DNA from: Skermanella pratensis
GTDB lineage: Bacteria > Pseudomonadota > Alphaproteobacteria > Azospirillales > Azospirillaceae
Direction of reading: 5' to 3'
Length of the DNA stretch: 64,000 bases
NCBI RefSeq assembly: GCF_008843145.1
Contig: NZ_CP030265.1
Location: 2,156,001 to 2,220,000, forward strand
Shown here: piece by piece, positions 1 through 7,919 of the stretch
Position numbering within the stretch: position 1 is the stretch's first letter
Layout of the letters: every line of letters begins with the position of its first letter
Notes under the pieces: model-generated
What the model saw: only the letters and a program-made list of their open reading frames with translations
What the model was told of the DNA's origin: nothing
Database searches by the model: none
Position numbers and translations under genes: made by a program

Positions 1-943
1 AGCCGCCCGACCCCGGCTTCTCCGGATCGACACCCCCCGCATCCCCCTCGCCATCGGGCGCCAGGGTGGTGAACTCCGGCTTCGCCAGCGTCTCGGTGAT
101 CGTCTGAGTGACTGTGTCGAACGAGAACTCGGCGTCCGGCAGGCGCCGATGCCGGTGGACGCGGCCCAGCAGTTCGGCGGTCAGGAATATGTAGTCCTGG
201 GTCGAATGGGTGCCGCGGTTGAACAGGGTCGAGGGCGCCCGCTTGACCTCGGCCTTCAGGATCTCCGGATCGAAGCGGATCCGGTTCCGGTACAGCAGGC
301 CGGAGAACTGGCTTCCCAGATCCTTCAGCGTCTGCTGGTCGCGGCGGGTCCCCTCGAACAGCGATACCAGGATGCCGTTGACCACGAGACCGGGGCTGAG
401 GCCGCCGCGAAGCGCGTTCACGGTCTCCACCGTCCGCTGCACGCCCTGGATCGAGAAGGCGCCCGACGTGGTCGGGATCAGCACGCTGTCGGCGGCGATC
501 AGCGCGCTGAGCGACAGCAGGCCCATGGCCGGCGGACAGTCGATCACGACGAAATCGAAGCGGTCCTCCGAGAACGTCAGGTAGCGCTTGAGCCCGTGGT
601 TGGGCCTGACCCGGTCGTCCAGCCCGGTTTCCAGCAAGGTCAGCGCCCGGGTGGAAGGGATGATCCACAGGTTCTGAACCACGGTCTCGTGCAGCGCATC
701 CTCGATCACCGCCTGCTTGCGGATGACGTCCACCAGATTGGGCGACGCACCCGTGCGCGACAGAACGGTCGTGCTGCTCTGCTGCGGGTCGATGTCGACC
801 AGCAGGCAACGGTATCCCGCCGCCGCGAGGCACACGGACAGGTTCAGCGAAACCGTCGTCTTTCCGACGCCGCCCTTGTGGTTGTAGATGGCGATCGTAT
901 GGGCCGGCGAGGTTCGGGGCGAGGCGTTCGGGCTCGATGTCAT
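1..943 (-). CDS. ParA-family partitioning ATPase (3' end beyond window)
   Basis: The reading frame is open from an ATG at 943 to the window edge, giving at least 314 codons with no stop, so the C-terminus is missing here. A deviant Walker A motif, KGGVGKTT, sits at residues 23-30. The switch region DIDPQQSS and a Walker B-like VVIDCPPA follow. This is the ParA/Soj deviant Walker family, which acts as a DNA- or nucleoid-bound ATPase positioning chromosomes, plasmids or large protein cargo. No parB lies beside it in the visible part, so it may be an orphan ParA, or its partner may lie beyond the edge. The last visible residues are rich in Gly, Asp and Pro and look like a disordered tail. The family call is firm; the cargo is unknown. 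Confidence 0.9.
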   Translation of the reverse strand, partial: MTSSPNASPRTSPAHTIAIYNHKGGVGKTTVSLNLSVCLAAAGYRCLLVDIDPQQSSTTVLSRTGASPNLVDVIRKQAVIEDALHETVVQNLWIIPSTRALTLLETGLDDRVRPNHGLKRYLTFSEDRFDFVVIDCPPAMGLLSLSALIAADSVLIPTTSGAFSIQGVQRTVETVNALRGGLSPGLVVNGILVSLFEGTRRDQQTLKDLGSQFSGLLYRNRIRFDPEILKAEVKRAPSTLFNRGTHSTQDYIFLTAELLGRVHRHRRLPDAEFSFDTVTQTITETLAKPEFTTLAPDGEGDAGGVDPEKPGSGG

Positions 944-1081
944 CAACAGGGTTCCGGAAGAGCGCCTTCAGGCAACACGGGCGGCTGCGGTTTCGTACCG
1001 AAGGTTTAACCCGCGCCGCCGGATTGGGCAACATCCCGCCGAACGATTTACCCATAAAGTCACGGCTGCGTGCCGTGACCG

Positions 1082-1299
1082 TCAGTTTCCGCCGAGCACG
1101 AAGGTGAAGGAGTTGTCCTTCATCCGCTGGTCGAGCGTCAGCATGTCACCCAGGGGAGAGGTCTTTACGGTTTCGACGATGCTGCTGAGGATCGGGCCGA
1201 CAAGATCGGGTTTAATGGCAGCAAGAGCGGTATCGAGCTCTTTGAACAGGCCGTCGAGGGCCGCGCCCTGGGTCTCGAACTGCCCCTGCAGCTGGGTTG
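1082..1299 (-). pseudogene. probable 3' remnant of an unidentified gene
   Basis: A minus-strand frame of about 72 codons ends at TGA (1084-1082) and reads like real protein, with segments such as FETQGAALDGLFKELDTAL and MLTLDQRMKDNSFTFVLGG. It is closed upstream by an in-frame TAA near 1302-1300. It has no plausible ATG except close to its end. It therefore looks like the C-terminal piece of a longer gene whose 5' part was lost. I do not recognise the family. It could also be chance coding-like sequence. Confidence 0.25.
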
Positions 1300-1716
1300 G
1301 TTATGACGGCCCGGTACCTTTATACCACCTGCCCGAACCGCTCGGCAGCGGGCCGCAGTCCACACCGGCGCACGATTGAAGCGCGTTAGCCGGTGCCTCA
1401 TGGAGAGCCGACCCTTCGCTCCTAAATCTTGTCCTTCGGGGGGGGGAGCGGGTTGCTACGTCGGCGTGGAAAGATATGCAGGCAGAGCGGAGTACAGCAG
1501 TTCATAATCGATTTCGGCGTGAAGCCGGGGAATTCACGTAGATTCGATGGGCGGTAGTCGACTGGAGCCACCTGGAATGCAAATGAGGGCCAACCGACGG
1601 CCCTTTCTGATTCCGCGCCATGGAGCGCACGATGATCGACACAAGCCTTGATGGCGTGCCGAACTTCCCATCGAAGCGTCCCGCCCCCGACCGGCGGGCC
1701 GGATGCTTCGGAATTC
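1300..1716. other. intergenic stretch without a supported gene
   Basis: About 415 bases between the remnant and the end of the ABC permease gene. It contains a run of nine G near 1439-1447 and short open frames on both strands, but none has a convincing start, ribosome binding site or recognisable protein. Nothing identifiable as an insertion sequence or RNA gene was seen. Confidence 0.4.
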
Positions 1717-2520
1717 TCAATCCGCCTGGGCCTTCCGCGGCATGAAGCCGCGGGCCGGGTTGTAGCCATAGATGGCGGCGGCCAGGAACACGGCGAGCGC
1801 CAGCGCGGTCCAGCCCAGCGACTCCCAGTTGATCTGGACGTAGAGGGCGAACCGGATCAGTTCGACCGCGTGGGTGAACGGGTTGGCGGCGCAGATCTGG
1901 TAGAGCAGCACGCTGGATTCCTGCATCTTCCAGAGCGGATAGAGCGCCGAGGACAGGAAGAAGGTCGGGAAGATCACGAAGTTCATGACTCCCGCGAAGT
2001 TCTCCAGCTGCTTGATGGTGGAGGACAGCAGCATGCCGACCGCGCCCAGCATCAGCCCGCTGACGACCAGGGCCGGCAGCACCGTCAGGTAGCCCAGGGG
2101 CGGCAGGATGATGTCGAAGGCGGCGGCGATCGCCAGGAAGGCATAGACCTGGAGGATCGACACGGCGGTTCCGGCCAGCAGCTTGGCGGTCAGCAGGAAC
2201 CAGCGGGGCAGGGGGCTGACCAGCAGCGTCCGCATGCTGCCCATCTCCCTGTCGTAGACCATGGACAGCGAGCTCTGCATCCCGTTGAACAGCTGGATCA
2301 TCCCGACCAGCCCGGGGATGATGTAGGTCTCGTAGGTGATGTAGGTCTCGTAGGGCGGGATGATCGACAGGCCGAGCGCCGCCCGGAAACCGGCCGCGAA
2401 CACAATCAGCCAGACCAGCGGGCGGACCAGGGCCGCCAGGAAGCGTTCGCGCTGGTGAAGGAACCGCAAAACCTCGCGGGTCACGATGCCGTTGAGGGCG
2501 CGCCAGTAATGCAGGTTCAT
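1717..2520 (-). CDS. ABC-2 type export permease of the PQQ island
   Basis: The 267-residue product has about six hydrophobic segments and the family-typical internal sequence MQSSLSMVYDREMGSMRTLL followed by SPLPRWFLLTAKLLAG, marking an ABC-2 (DrrB/NodJ-like) inner-membrane export subunit. The start at 2520 overlaps the stop of the upstream ATPase gene by four bases (ATGA), so the two are translationally coupled. Permeases of this subgroup are known to accompany PQQ-dependent alcohol oxidation genes; the exported substrate is not established. A longer in-frame extension upstream is antisense-like overlap of the ATPase gene and was not used. Confidence 0.88.
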   Translation of the reverse strand: MNLHYWRALNGIVTREVLRFLHQRERFLAALVRPLVWLIVFAAGFRAALGLSIIPPYETYITYETYIIPGLVGMIQLFNGMQSSLSMVYDREMGSMRTLLVSPLPRWFLLTAKLLAGTAVSILQVYAFLAIAAAFDIILPPLGYLTVLPALVVSGLMLGAVGMLLSSTIKQLENFAGVMNFVIFPTFFLSSALYPLWKMQESSVLLYQICAANPFTHAVELIRFALYVQINWESLGWTALALAVFLAAAIYGYNPARGFMPRKAQAD

Positions 2521-3254
2521 GCGGCCACCTGGTTGATCAGCCGGTGGAAGGTCTGGGTCAGGTTCGCCGAGGCGTTCGTCCGGTTCACCTCGCTGACGCT
2601 GCCGTCGGCCAGGATGCGGCCCTTGTGGATCACGACCACCCGGTCGTCGGCATGAACCTCGTCGATCAGGTGGGTCGCCCACAGCACCGCCATGCCCTGG
2701 GTCCGGCACAGCGCGTGGACATGCTCGACGATGCCGCGGCGGGCCGGGACGTCCAGTCCCACTGTCGGCTCGTCCAGAACCAGCAGGTCCGGTCGGTGGA
2801 GCAGTGCCCGAGCCAGCTCGACCCGGCGGCGGTGGCCGCCGTTCAGCTGGCGCACCTTCTCGCCGTCGCGCTCGGCCATGTCGAGACGCTCCAGCGCCTC
2901 GTCGATGCGGTTGGCGGCATCGCGCCGACCGATGCCGTGCAGGGCCGCGAAGTAATGAAGGTTCTGGCGGACGGTCAGGTCGAGGTCCAGCGTGGGCTGC
3001 TGGAACACCACGCCCATCCGGGCCAGCGCGCGGGTCGGCTGGTCGCGCAGCGCGATGCCGCAGACGCGGATGGACCCGCGCGGCGCCTCGAACAGGCGGG
3101 TGATCAGCGAGAACAGCGTCGTCTTGCCCGCGCCGTTCGGCCCCAGCAGGGCGGTGAACTCGCCCTCGTTCACACGGAAGGACACGTCGTCCAGGGCGAA
3201 GCCTCGGCCATAACCGTAGCTGAGCCCTTCGATCTCCAATGCGGGTGCGGTCAT
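2517..3254 (-). CDS. ABC transporter ATP-binding protein of the PQQ island
   Basis: A 245-residue ABC ATPase. Walker A GPNGAGKTT is at residues 38-46, the Q-loop glutamines at 85-86, Walker B LLVLDEP at 157-163 and the switch His in ATH at 195. The signature segment is LNGGHRRRVE (137-146) instead of LSGGQ; the Ser-to-Asn and Gln-to-His changes are noteworthy but leave the core Gly-Gly. It pairs with the overlapping ABC-2 permease and follows the beta-propeller gene by 57 bases, forming a three-gene minus-strand operon. It should energise export across the inner membrane. The substrate is unknown. Confidence 0.92.
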   Translation of the reverse strand: MTAPALEIEGLSYGYGRGFALDDVSFRVNEGEFTALLGPNGAGKTTLFSLITRLFEAPRGSIRVCGIALRDQPTRALARMGVVFQQPTLDLDLTVRQNLHYFAALHGIGRRDAANRIDEALERLDMAERDGEKVRQLNGGHRRRVELARALLHRPDLLVLDEPTVGLDVPARRGIVEHVHALCRTQGMAVLWATHLIDEVHADDRVVVIHKGRILADGSVSEVNRTNASANLTQTFHRLINQVAA

Positions 3255-3311
3255 CTATCCCTTGCGTTTCCTCCGGGCCCTATTCCGGACCCGCCACGTT
3301 CTTGCATACAT

Positions 3312-4283
3312 CTATCCCTTGATCGCCAATCCCCAAGGATAGCGGCCGACCGGGATCGACTTTAACACGCTCATGGTGCCCACATCGATCACCGACACGT
3401 CGTTGCTGACTCCGTTCGACGTGAAAAGCCGCTTCTGGTCCGGGGTGAACTCCAGGTGCCAGACGCGGCGGCCGACCAGCAGGTACTTCTCCACCTCGAA
3501 GGTCGTGGCGTTGACCACGGCCACGTGGTTGGCCGGGCCGAGCGCCACGAAGGCGTAGCGCCCGTCGTCGGTCAGCTTGACGCCGACCGGCTGGATATTG
3601 TCCTTGGCGACGCCCTTGATCGCGAACTGGACGGTGTGCTCCACCTTCCTGGTCGCCGTGTCGATCACCGACACCGTGCCGCCGATCTCCGCCGACACCC
3701 ACAGCTTCGACCCGTCCCTGGAGAATTCGGCGTGGCGCGGCCGCGCGTCCACCAGGGTGTTGTCGACCAGGGACCGCTTGGCCGTGTCGATCCAGTGGAC
3801 CATATTGGTCGTTTCCGACGTATTGACCGCCCAGTTGCCGTCCGGGCTGACCGCCATGCCTTCCGGTTCCACGCCGACTTCGATCTGGTAGGCCACCTTC
3901 CGCTGCGGAATGTCCACGACCGTCACGACATTGTCGTCCTCGTTGGAGACGAAAAGATGGTTGCCGTCGGGGTGGAGCGCGAACTGTTCCGGATCCTCGC
4001 CGGAGGGAAGGTCGTGCAGGATCTTGCCCGTCGCGACGTCGAGAACCTGGACGGTATCGTCGTCGCTGGCGCAGATGTAAAGAAGGCTGCCGTCGGCGTT
4101 CAGCGTGATCCCGCGCGGGCGCTTGCCGACCTTGATGGTCTTCGTCACCTGAAGGGTGCCGGCATCGATCACGCTCAGCGTATTGTCCTTCTCGTTCGAA
4201 ACGAAAACCGTCTGCCCAAGCGCCGGCCCGGCCAGAACCGCCGTCACGACTGCCGCCGCCGACGCAACCTTCGCGATCTTCAT
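3312..4283 (-). CDS. periplasmic YVTN-repeat beta-propeller protein (PQQ catabolism-associated)
   Basis: The 323-residue product begins with a Sec signal peptide (MKIAKV, hydrophobic stretch, cleavage near PALGQ). The mature part is a chain of YVTN-type repeats (for example VFVSNEKDNTLSVID and LFVSNEDDNVVTVVD), so a seven-bladed propeller is expected. Proteins of this subgroup sit beside quinoprotein alcohol dehydrogenases. A biochemical role is not established; binding of a cofactor, metal or partner protein in the periplasm is possible. The start at 4283 was chosen because the signal peptide begins there; a longer frame to 4409 lacks that feature. It is first in the minus-strand arm, with a 244-base divergent promoter region shared with the cytochrome gene. 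Confidence 0.88.
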   Translation of the reverse strand: MKIAKVASAAAVVTAVLAGPALGQTVFVSNEKDNTLSVIDAGTLQVTKTIKVGKRPRGITLNADGSLLYICASDDDTVQVLDVATGKILHDLPSGEDPEQFALHPDGNHLFVSNEDDNVVTVVDIPQRKVAYQIEVGVEPEGMAVSPDGNWAVNTSETTNMVHWIDTAKRSLVDNTLVDARPRHAEFSRDGSKLWVSAEIGGTVSVIDTATRKVEHTVQFAIKGVAKDNIQPVGVKLTDDGRYAFVALGPANHVAVVNATTFEVEKYLLVGRRVWHLEFTPDQKRLFTSNGVSNDVSVIDVGTMSVLKSIPVGRYPWGLAIKG

Positions 4284-4527
4284 AATGCCTCTTCCCCTAG
4301 AGCTGACGAACGCAGCCAAGGTATCGGCATCGGCGGTGTGCGGCGCATTAGACTTTGGAACCATGCCGGACTGATCCAGTACTTTGGGCAAAAAGCCTTG
4401 TCCACTCAATACTTGGGTAATCTCAGCAGCGGCCGGCTCCTACCATAGTCCAATTAGTCTTCAGGCCCGTCCTGGATATGATCCGCCGCAACGAAGCGAT
4501 CACCGCTGTTTGCGAAAGGACCTGATA

Positions 4528-4959
4528 ATGAACGCTCGGTTTGTCCGGCTCTCCGCCGCCGCCCTTCTGCTGGGCGGCCTCGTTGCCGCCTCGACCGGCG
4601 CCTTCGCCCATGGCGACGTCACTCCCCAGGCGGTCGACACCACCGGTCTGGAGCCGCTGGGCGCGGAATGGCGGGAGAGCAATCCCTACCGCGGCAACGA
4701 GCGGGCCATCGAGATCGGCAAATCGGCGTTCAACCAGAACTGCGCCCGCTGCCACGGCCTCGGCGCCGTCTCGGGCGGCATCGCGCCGGACCTGCGCTTC
4801 CTGGAGCCGGGCGACAGCGGCGACGAGTGGTTCAAGGAGCGGGTGGTCAACGGCGCGATCCGCAACGGCGTGACCTATATGCCCAAGTTCGACGAAGCCC
4901 TGGGACAGGAAGCCCTCTGGACGATTCGCGCCTGGCTCGAAACCGTCGCCGAGCAGTGA
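4528..4959 (+). CDS. pedF: cytochrome c, PedF/c550 type, electron acceptor of the PQQ dehydrogenase
   Basis: A 143-residue exported c-type cytochrome. The signal peptide ends near residue 27 (GAFAHG), the heme-attachment motif CARCH spans residues 72-76, and the likely axial Met is M118 in YMPKF. An AAAGGA-type ribosome binding site (4515-4520) lies seven bases before the ATG. Family members named PedF accompany PQQ-dependent ethanol or 2-phenylethanol oxidation and take electrons from the quinoprotein in the periplasm. It heads the plus-strand arm and is followed eight bases later by the solute-binding-like gene. Confidence 0.88.
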   Translation: MNARFVRLSAAALLLGGLVAASTGAFAHGDVTPQAVDTTGLEPLGAEWRESNPYRGNERAIEIGKSAFNQNCARCHGLGAVSGGIAPDLRFLEPGDSGDEWFKERVVNGAIRNGVTYMPKFDEALGQEALWTIRAWLETVAEQ

Positions 4960-4967
4960 GCGTGTCC

Positions 4968-5825
4968 ATGTCGGGGATGATCGCTTCCTGGTGCCGCGCC
5001 CTGGCCGCCGCCGTCGTCCTCACGGCTGCGGCATCCGCTCCGGCCCTGGCCGTGCCGCTGGACGACGTGGTGGCGCGCGGGATGGTGCGGATCGCCGTCT
5101 ACCGGGATTTTCCGCCTTTCTCCTACCGTGAGGATGGCGTCCTGAAAGGCGCCGACGTCGATCTGGGCAAGGCGATCGGCGAGAAGCTCGGGCTGCGGGT
5201 CGACTTCATGGAGCTGACGGCCGACGAGACCATGGACGACGACCTGCGCAACGCCGTCTGGAAGGGTCCGATCCTGGGCGGCGGCGTGGCCGACATCATG
5301 ATGCATGTGCCGGTCAACCGGTCGTTCGCGCAGCGAAACGATCTGGTCGTCATCTTCGGGCCATACCAGCGGGAAACCTACGCCGTCGCCCGCGATCCCG
5401 GGCGCATTTCGGAAACCGCCGGGTTCCCGGTGTTCCAGACCGAGAAGATCGGGGTCGAACTGGATACCGTTCCCGATTTCTACCTGAGCGGCGCCTTCGG
5501 CGGCCGGCTCGCGGCGAATGTCGTTCACTACACCACCGTCGGGCAGGCGGTCGCCGGCCTGCGCACCGGTGCCGTGGCGGCGGTCTTCGCCCCGTTGAGC
5601 GAGCTGGAGGGAGCGCTGGGTCCCGACCGGGCCAAGTTCCCGATCGGATCGATGCCGGCCCCGAACCTCTCCCCTGCGGAGTGGCCGATCGGCTTGGCGG
5701 TGAAGCACGACGCCCGCGACCTCGGCTACCGGGTCGGGGACATCGTGACCGAACTTCTCGAAAGTGGTAAGGTGACGGAAATCTACCGGAGTCACGGGCT
5801 GACGCACAACCGGCCGGCGCCCTAG
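4968..5825 (+). CDS. quinoprotein-associated periplasmic solute-binding-like protein (MoxJ/XoxJ type)
   Basis: A 285-residue protein with a signal peptide (cleavage near APALA) and a type II periplasmic-binding fold typical of amino-acid ABC receptors (GMVRIAVYRDFPPFSYRED, then YEVDLG-like GADVDLGKAIGEKLG). In this subgroup the protein accompanies PQQ alcohol dehydrogenases and is thought to help activate or load the enzyme rather than feed a transporter; no amino-acid permease lies nearby. The ATG at 4968 was chosen; a GTG six bases earlier (4962) and an ATG at 4977 are alternatives. Confidence 0.85.
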   Translation: MSGMIASWCRALAAAVVLTAAASAPALAVPLDDVVARGMVRIAVYRDFPPFSYREDGVLKGADVDLGKAIGEKLGLRVDFMELTADETMDDDLRNAVWKGPILGGGVADIMMHVPVNRSFAQRNDLVVIFGPYQRETYAVARDPGRISETAGFPVFQTEKIGVELDTVPDFYLSGAFGGRLAANVVHYTTVGQAVAGLRTGAVAAVFAPLSELEGALGPDRAKFPIGSMPAPNLSPAEWPIGLAVKHDARDLGYRVGDIVTELLESGKVTEIYRSHGLTHNRPAP

Positions 5826-5899
5826 ACCGGAATAGAACGGAAGACCCGAAGCGGACGCCCCCACGAAGCATAGGGGCGCATAAGATAGGGAGAGCGCGC

Positions 5900-6715
5900 G
5901 TGCTGAACACCCTTGGGGCAGGCTTGACCGCGGTGGTGCTGGCGACCTCGGCTGCGACCGCCGTCGGCGCCGAGCCCGATCCCCTCCGCTCCGTGATGTG
6001 GGACGACATGCATGCCGTGATCCTGGGCGGCGGGCCGGTCCGGTTCGACGACCGCGTCCTTGTATCCGCCCCGGCGAGTGCCGAGGATGCGCTGAACGTG
6101 CCCGTATCGGTCGATGCGACGGCCCTGGGCACGGTGGAGGAGATCGTCGTCTTCGCCGACATGAACCCGATCCCGCGCATCCTCAACTATCGCCCGGTCG
6201 CAGCCCGCCCGACCATAGCGCTGCGTCTCAAGCTTCAGCAGGCGACCCCGATCCGGGCGGCGGCGCGGACGCCCGACGGTGTCTGGCATGTGGGCGGGGT
6301 GTTCGTCGACGCGGCGGGCGGCGGCTGCACCTCGCCCGCGCTGGCCCACGGCGATCCGACCTGGGAGCGGCATCTCGGCGAGGTGCAGGCCCGCGCCTGG
6401 GCGGGGTCGGGGGCCGGGAGCGACTCCACCCGGCTGCGCCTTCGGGTGCGGCACCCGATGGATACCGGACTGGCGCCGGGCATCCCGGCCTTCTACCTGG
6501 AGGATCTGGCGATCCGGGACGCCGACGGGCGCGAGCTGGCGCGGATCGACAGCTTCGAGCCGGTCGCCGAGAACCCGGTCTTCACCGTCGAGGTGTCGCC
6601 GTCGCCCGGCAGCCGCTCCCTCGGCATCGAGGGCCGTGACAACAACGGCACGGAGATCGAGGCCGAGGTTCCCCTGCCGTGGCGGCAGAGCGCGTTGGCC
6701 CCCGTCCTGCGATGA
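5900..6715 (+). CDS. quinoprotein dehydrogenase-associated SoxYZ-like carrier protein
   Basis: A 271-residue exported protein starting at GTG 5900, with GGGAGA upstream. After the signal peptide (to about residue 24) comes a SoxY-like domain whose conserved cysteine is C143 in GGGCTSP. This resembles the sulfur-carrying Gly-Gly-Cys arm of SoxY but is internal rather than C-terminal. A SoxZ-like beta-sandwich fills the C-terminal half (VRHPMDTG near residue 195). This fused SoxYZ form is known next to PQQ dehydrogenases. It presumably carries a covalent intermediate on Cys143, but no substrate has been established. It overlaps the next gene by four bases. Confidence 0.85.
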   Translation: MLNTLGAGLTAVVLATSAATAVGAEPDPLRSVMWDDMHAVILGGGPVRFDDRVLVSAPASAEDALNVPVSVDATALGTVEEIVVFADMNPIPRILNYRPVAARPTIALRLKLQQATPIRAAARTPDGVWHVGGVFVDAAGGGCTSPALAHGDPTWERHLGEVQARAWAGSGAGSDSTRLRLRVRHPMDTGLAPGIPAFYLEDLAIRDADGRELARIDSFEPVAENPVFTVEVSPSPGSRSLGIEGRDNNGTEIEAEVPLPWRQSALAPVLR

Positions 6716-7656
6716 GAGGCGCGCTCAAGGGTGCCGTCGGGCTGCTGTGCCTGATCCTGATGCCGGCGGATAGCGTCCTGGCCGCCGGGCGGGAGTACGG
6801 GTTGGAGGCGCGCCGGATCGCGGCCGACACCTACGTCTTCGAGGGGGCCGCGGAGCACTTCACCGCCTCTAACGGCGGAAACATCCTCAACTCGGGCTTC
6901 ATCGTCACCGACGACGGGGTCATCGTCATCCAGACCGGCCCCAGCCGCCGCTACGGCGAGGAGATGAGGGCCGCGATCGGCCGGGTGACCTCGCGGCCGA
7001 TCGCCAAGGTCTTCGTCAGCAACCTTCATCCTGACTATTTCCTCGGCTCCCAGGCCTTCGCCGACGTGCCTATCGCCGCCCTTCCCGGCACCATCGACGG
7101 CATCCGCAGCGACGGGCCGGCGGTCACCGAGAACATGTACCGGCTGATCGGCGACTGGATGCGGGGAACCGAAGCGGTCGTCCCGACCGAACCCGTGCTG
7201 GGCGCCACCGTCGTCTATGGCGGGCACAGGCTTCGCCTGATGCCGCTGGACGGGCACACTGCGGCCGATCTCGCGCTGTTCGACGAGACCACCGGCGTCC
7301 TCTTCGCGGGCGGGCTCGTGTTTTCCGACCGGACGCCGACCACGCCGCACGCCGACATCGCGCGATGGCTCCGATCGCTCGACGAACTGGAGTCGCTGGA
7401 TATCGCCGTGCTGGTGCCCAACCACGGCACCGTCCGGTCCGACGAAGCCGCGATCGGCCAGACCCGGGATTACCTGACCTGGCTCGACGCGACCCTGCGC
7501 GGGGCGGCCGAGGCAGGCCTGGACATGAACGAAGTCATGGCGACCGAGATTCCGGCACGATTCGCTGCTCTCAACGTCCTTCGGGAGGAATTCACGCGCT
7601 CGGTGGCGCATCTGTATCCAAAAATAGAACAATCTGTATTGCCGCGCGTGAACTAA
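6712..7656 (+). CDS. quinoprotein relay metallo-beta-lactamase-fold hydrolase, degenerate metal site
   Basis: A 314-residue protein with a signal peptide and a metallo-beta-lactamase fold related to SoxH. It starts at ATG 6712, overlapping the carrier stop (ATGA). The usual HxHxDH metal motif reads SNLHPDY (residues 103-109), so the first His is Asn and the last His is Tyr. The usual bridging Asp in AGDLVF is Gly (AGGLVF, G201), and the Asp expected in VIDTGPS is Gln (VIQTGPS). His182 (GHT) and His238 (PNHG) remain. Relatives are called quinoprotein relay zinc metallohydrolases. Given the lost ligands, this one may be a binding protein or an altered enzyme rather than a normal di-zinc hydrolase. 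Confidence 0.8.
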   Translation: MRGALKGAVGLLCLILMPADSVLAAGREYGLEARRIAADTYVFEGAAEHFTASNGGNILNSGFIVTDDGVIVIQTGPSRRYGEEMRAAIGRVTSRPIAKVFVSNLHPDYFLGSQAFADVPIAALPGTIDGIRSDGPAVTENMYRLIGDWMRGTEAVVPTEPVLGATVVYGGHRLRLMPLDGHTAADLALFDETTGVLFAGGLVFSDRTPTTPHADIARWLRSLDELESLDIAVLVPNHGTVRSDEAAIGQTRDYLTWLDATLRGAAEAGLDMNEVMATEIPARFAALNVLREEFTRSVAHLYPKIEQSVLPRVN

Positions 7657-7674
7657 ACAGGGTCCGAACTGGCT

Positions 7675-7710
7675 CATCCCGCTTCCTTACGGACGCGGGA
7701 TGATTTGCGT
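7675..7710 (+). terminator. stem-loop terminator after the hydrolase gene
   Basis: An 8-bp stem, CATCCCGC/GCGGGATG (7675-7682 with 7695-7702), continues with TCC/GGA around a TTAC loop after one mismatch and is followed by a T-rich tail. It separates the relay genes from the dehydrogenase gene. The rest of the gap to 7919 presumably holds the dehydrogenase promoter, but I see no convincing motif. Confidence 0.5.
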
Positions 7711-7919
7711 TTCATTTATTTTGTACCTCTAAACCTATTGTACTTTTTGCCAATTGCTTGGGACCGGCATGAGGTTAAGCTCCCCGACCAAGGACAAACA
7801 GGCCTGCGGGGCCGGGAAGATGTGGCAAGGCCGGGGCTTGGCTGTCGGGGCGGGGTTGCTCCGGCGGCCGCCCGGTGGCCCGGCGCCGGCGTCGTGTGCT
7901 CTTGAGGGAGGCTGACTTT

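Noticed and set aside
149-1009. Long plus-strand open frames across the first kilobase
   Set aside because: They are Arg/Gln/Gly-rich shadows of the minus-strand ParA gene, which has clear motifs.
1422-1769. Minus-strand open frame of 115 codons beside the ABC permease
   Set aside because: It overlaps the permease 3' end in another frame, has no recognisable domain and its C-terminal part is low in coding character. A transposase remnant was considered but not supported.
2280-2360. Tandem ETYITYETYI duplication in the ABC permease as a slippage event
   Set aside because: Homologues of this permease group usually carry a similar YETYI-x-YEVYI pattern, so it is probably native rather than a recent duplication.
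2517-2709. Earlier start of the ABC permease (330 residues)
   Set aside because: The extension lies inside the ATPase gene in another frame and is not hydrophobic or family-like; ATG 2520 with ATGA overlap is better.
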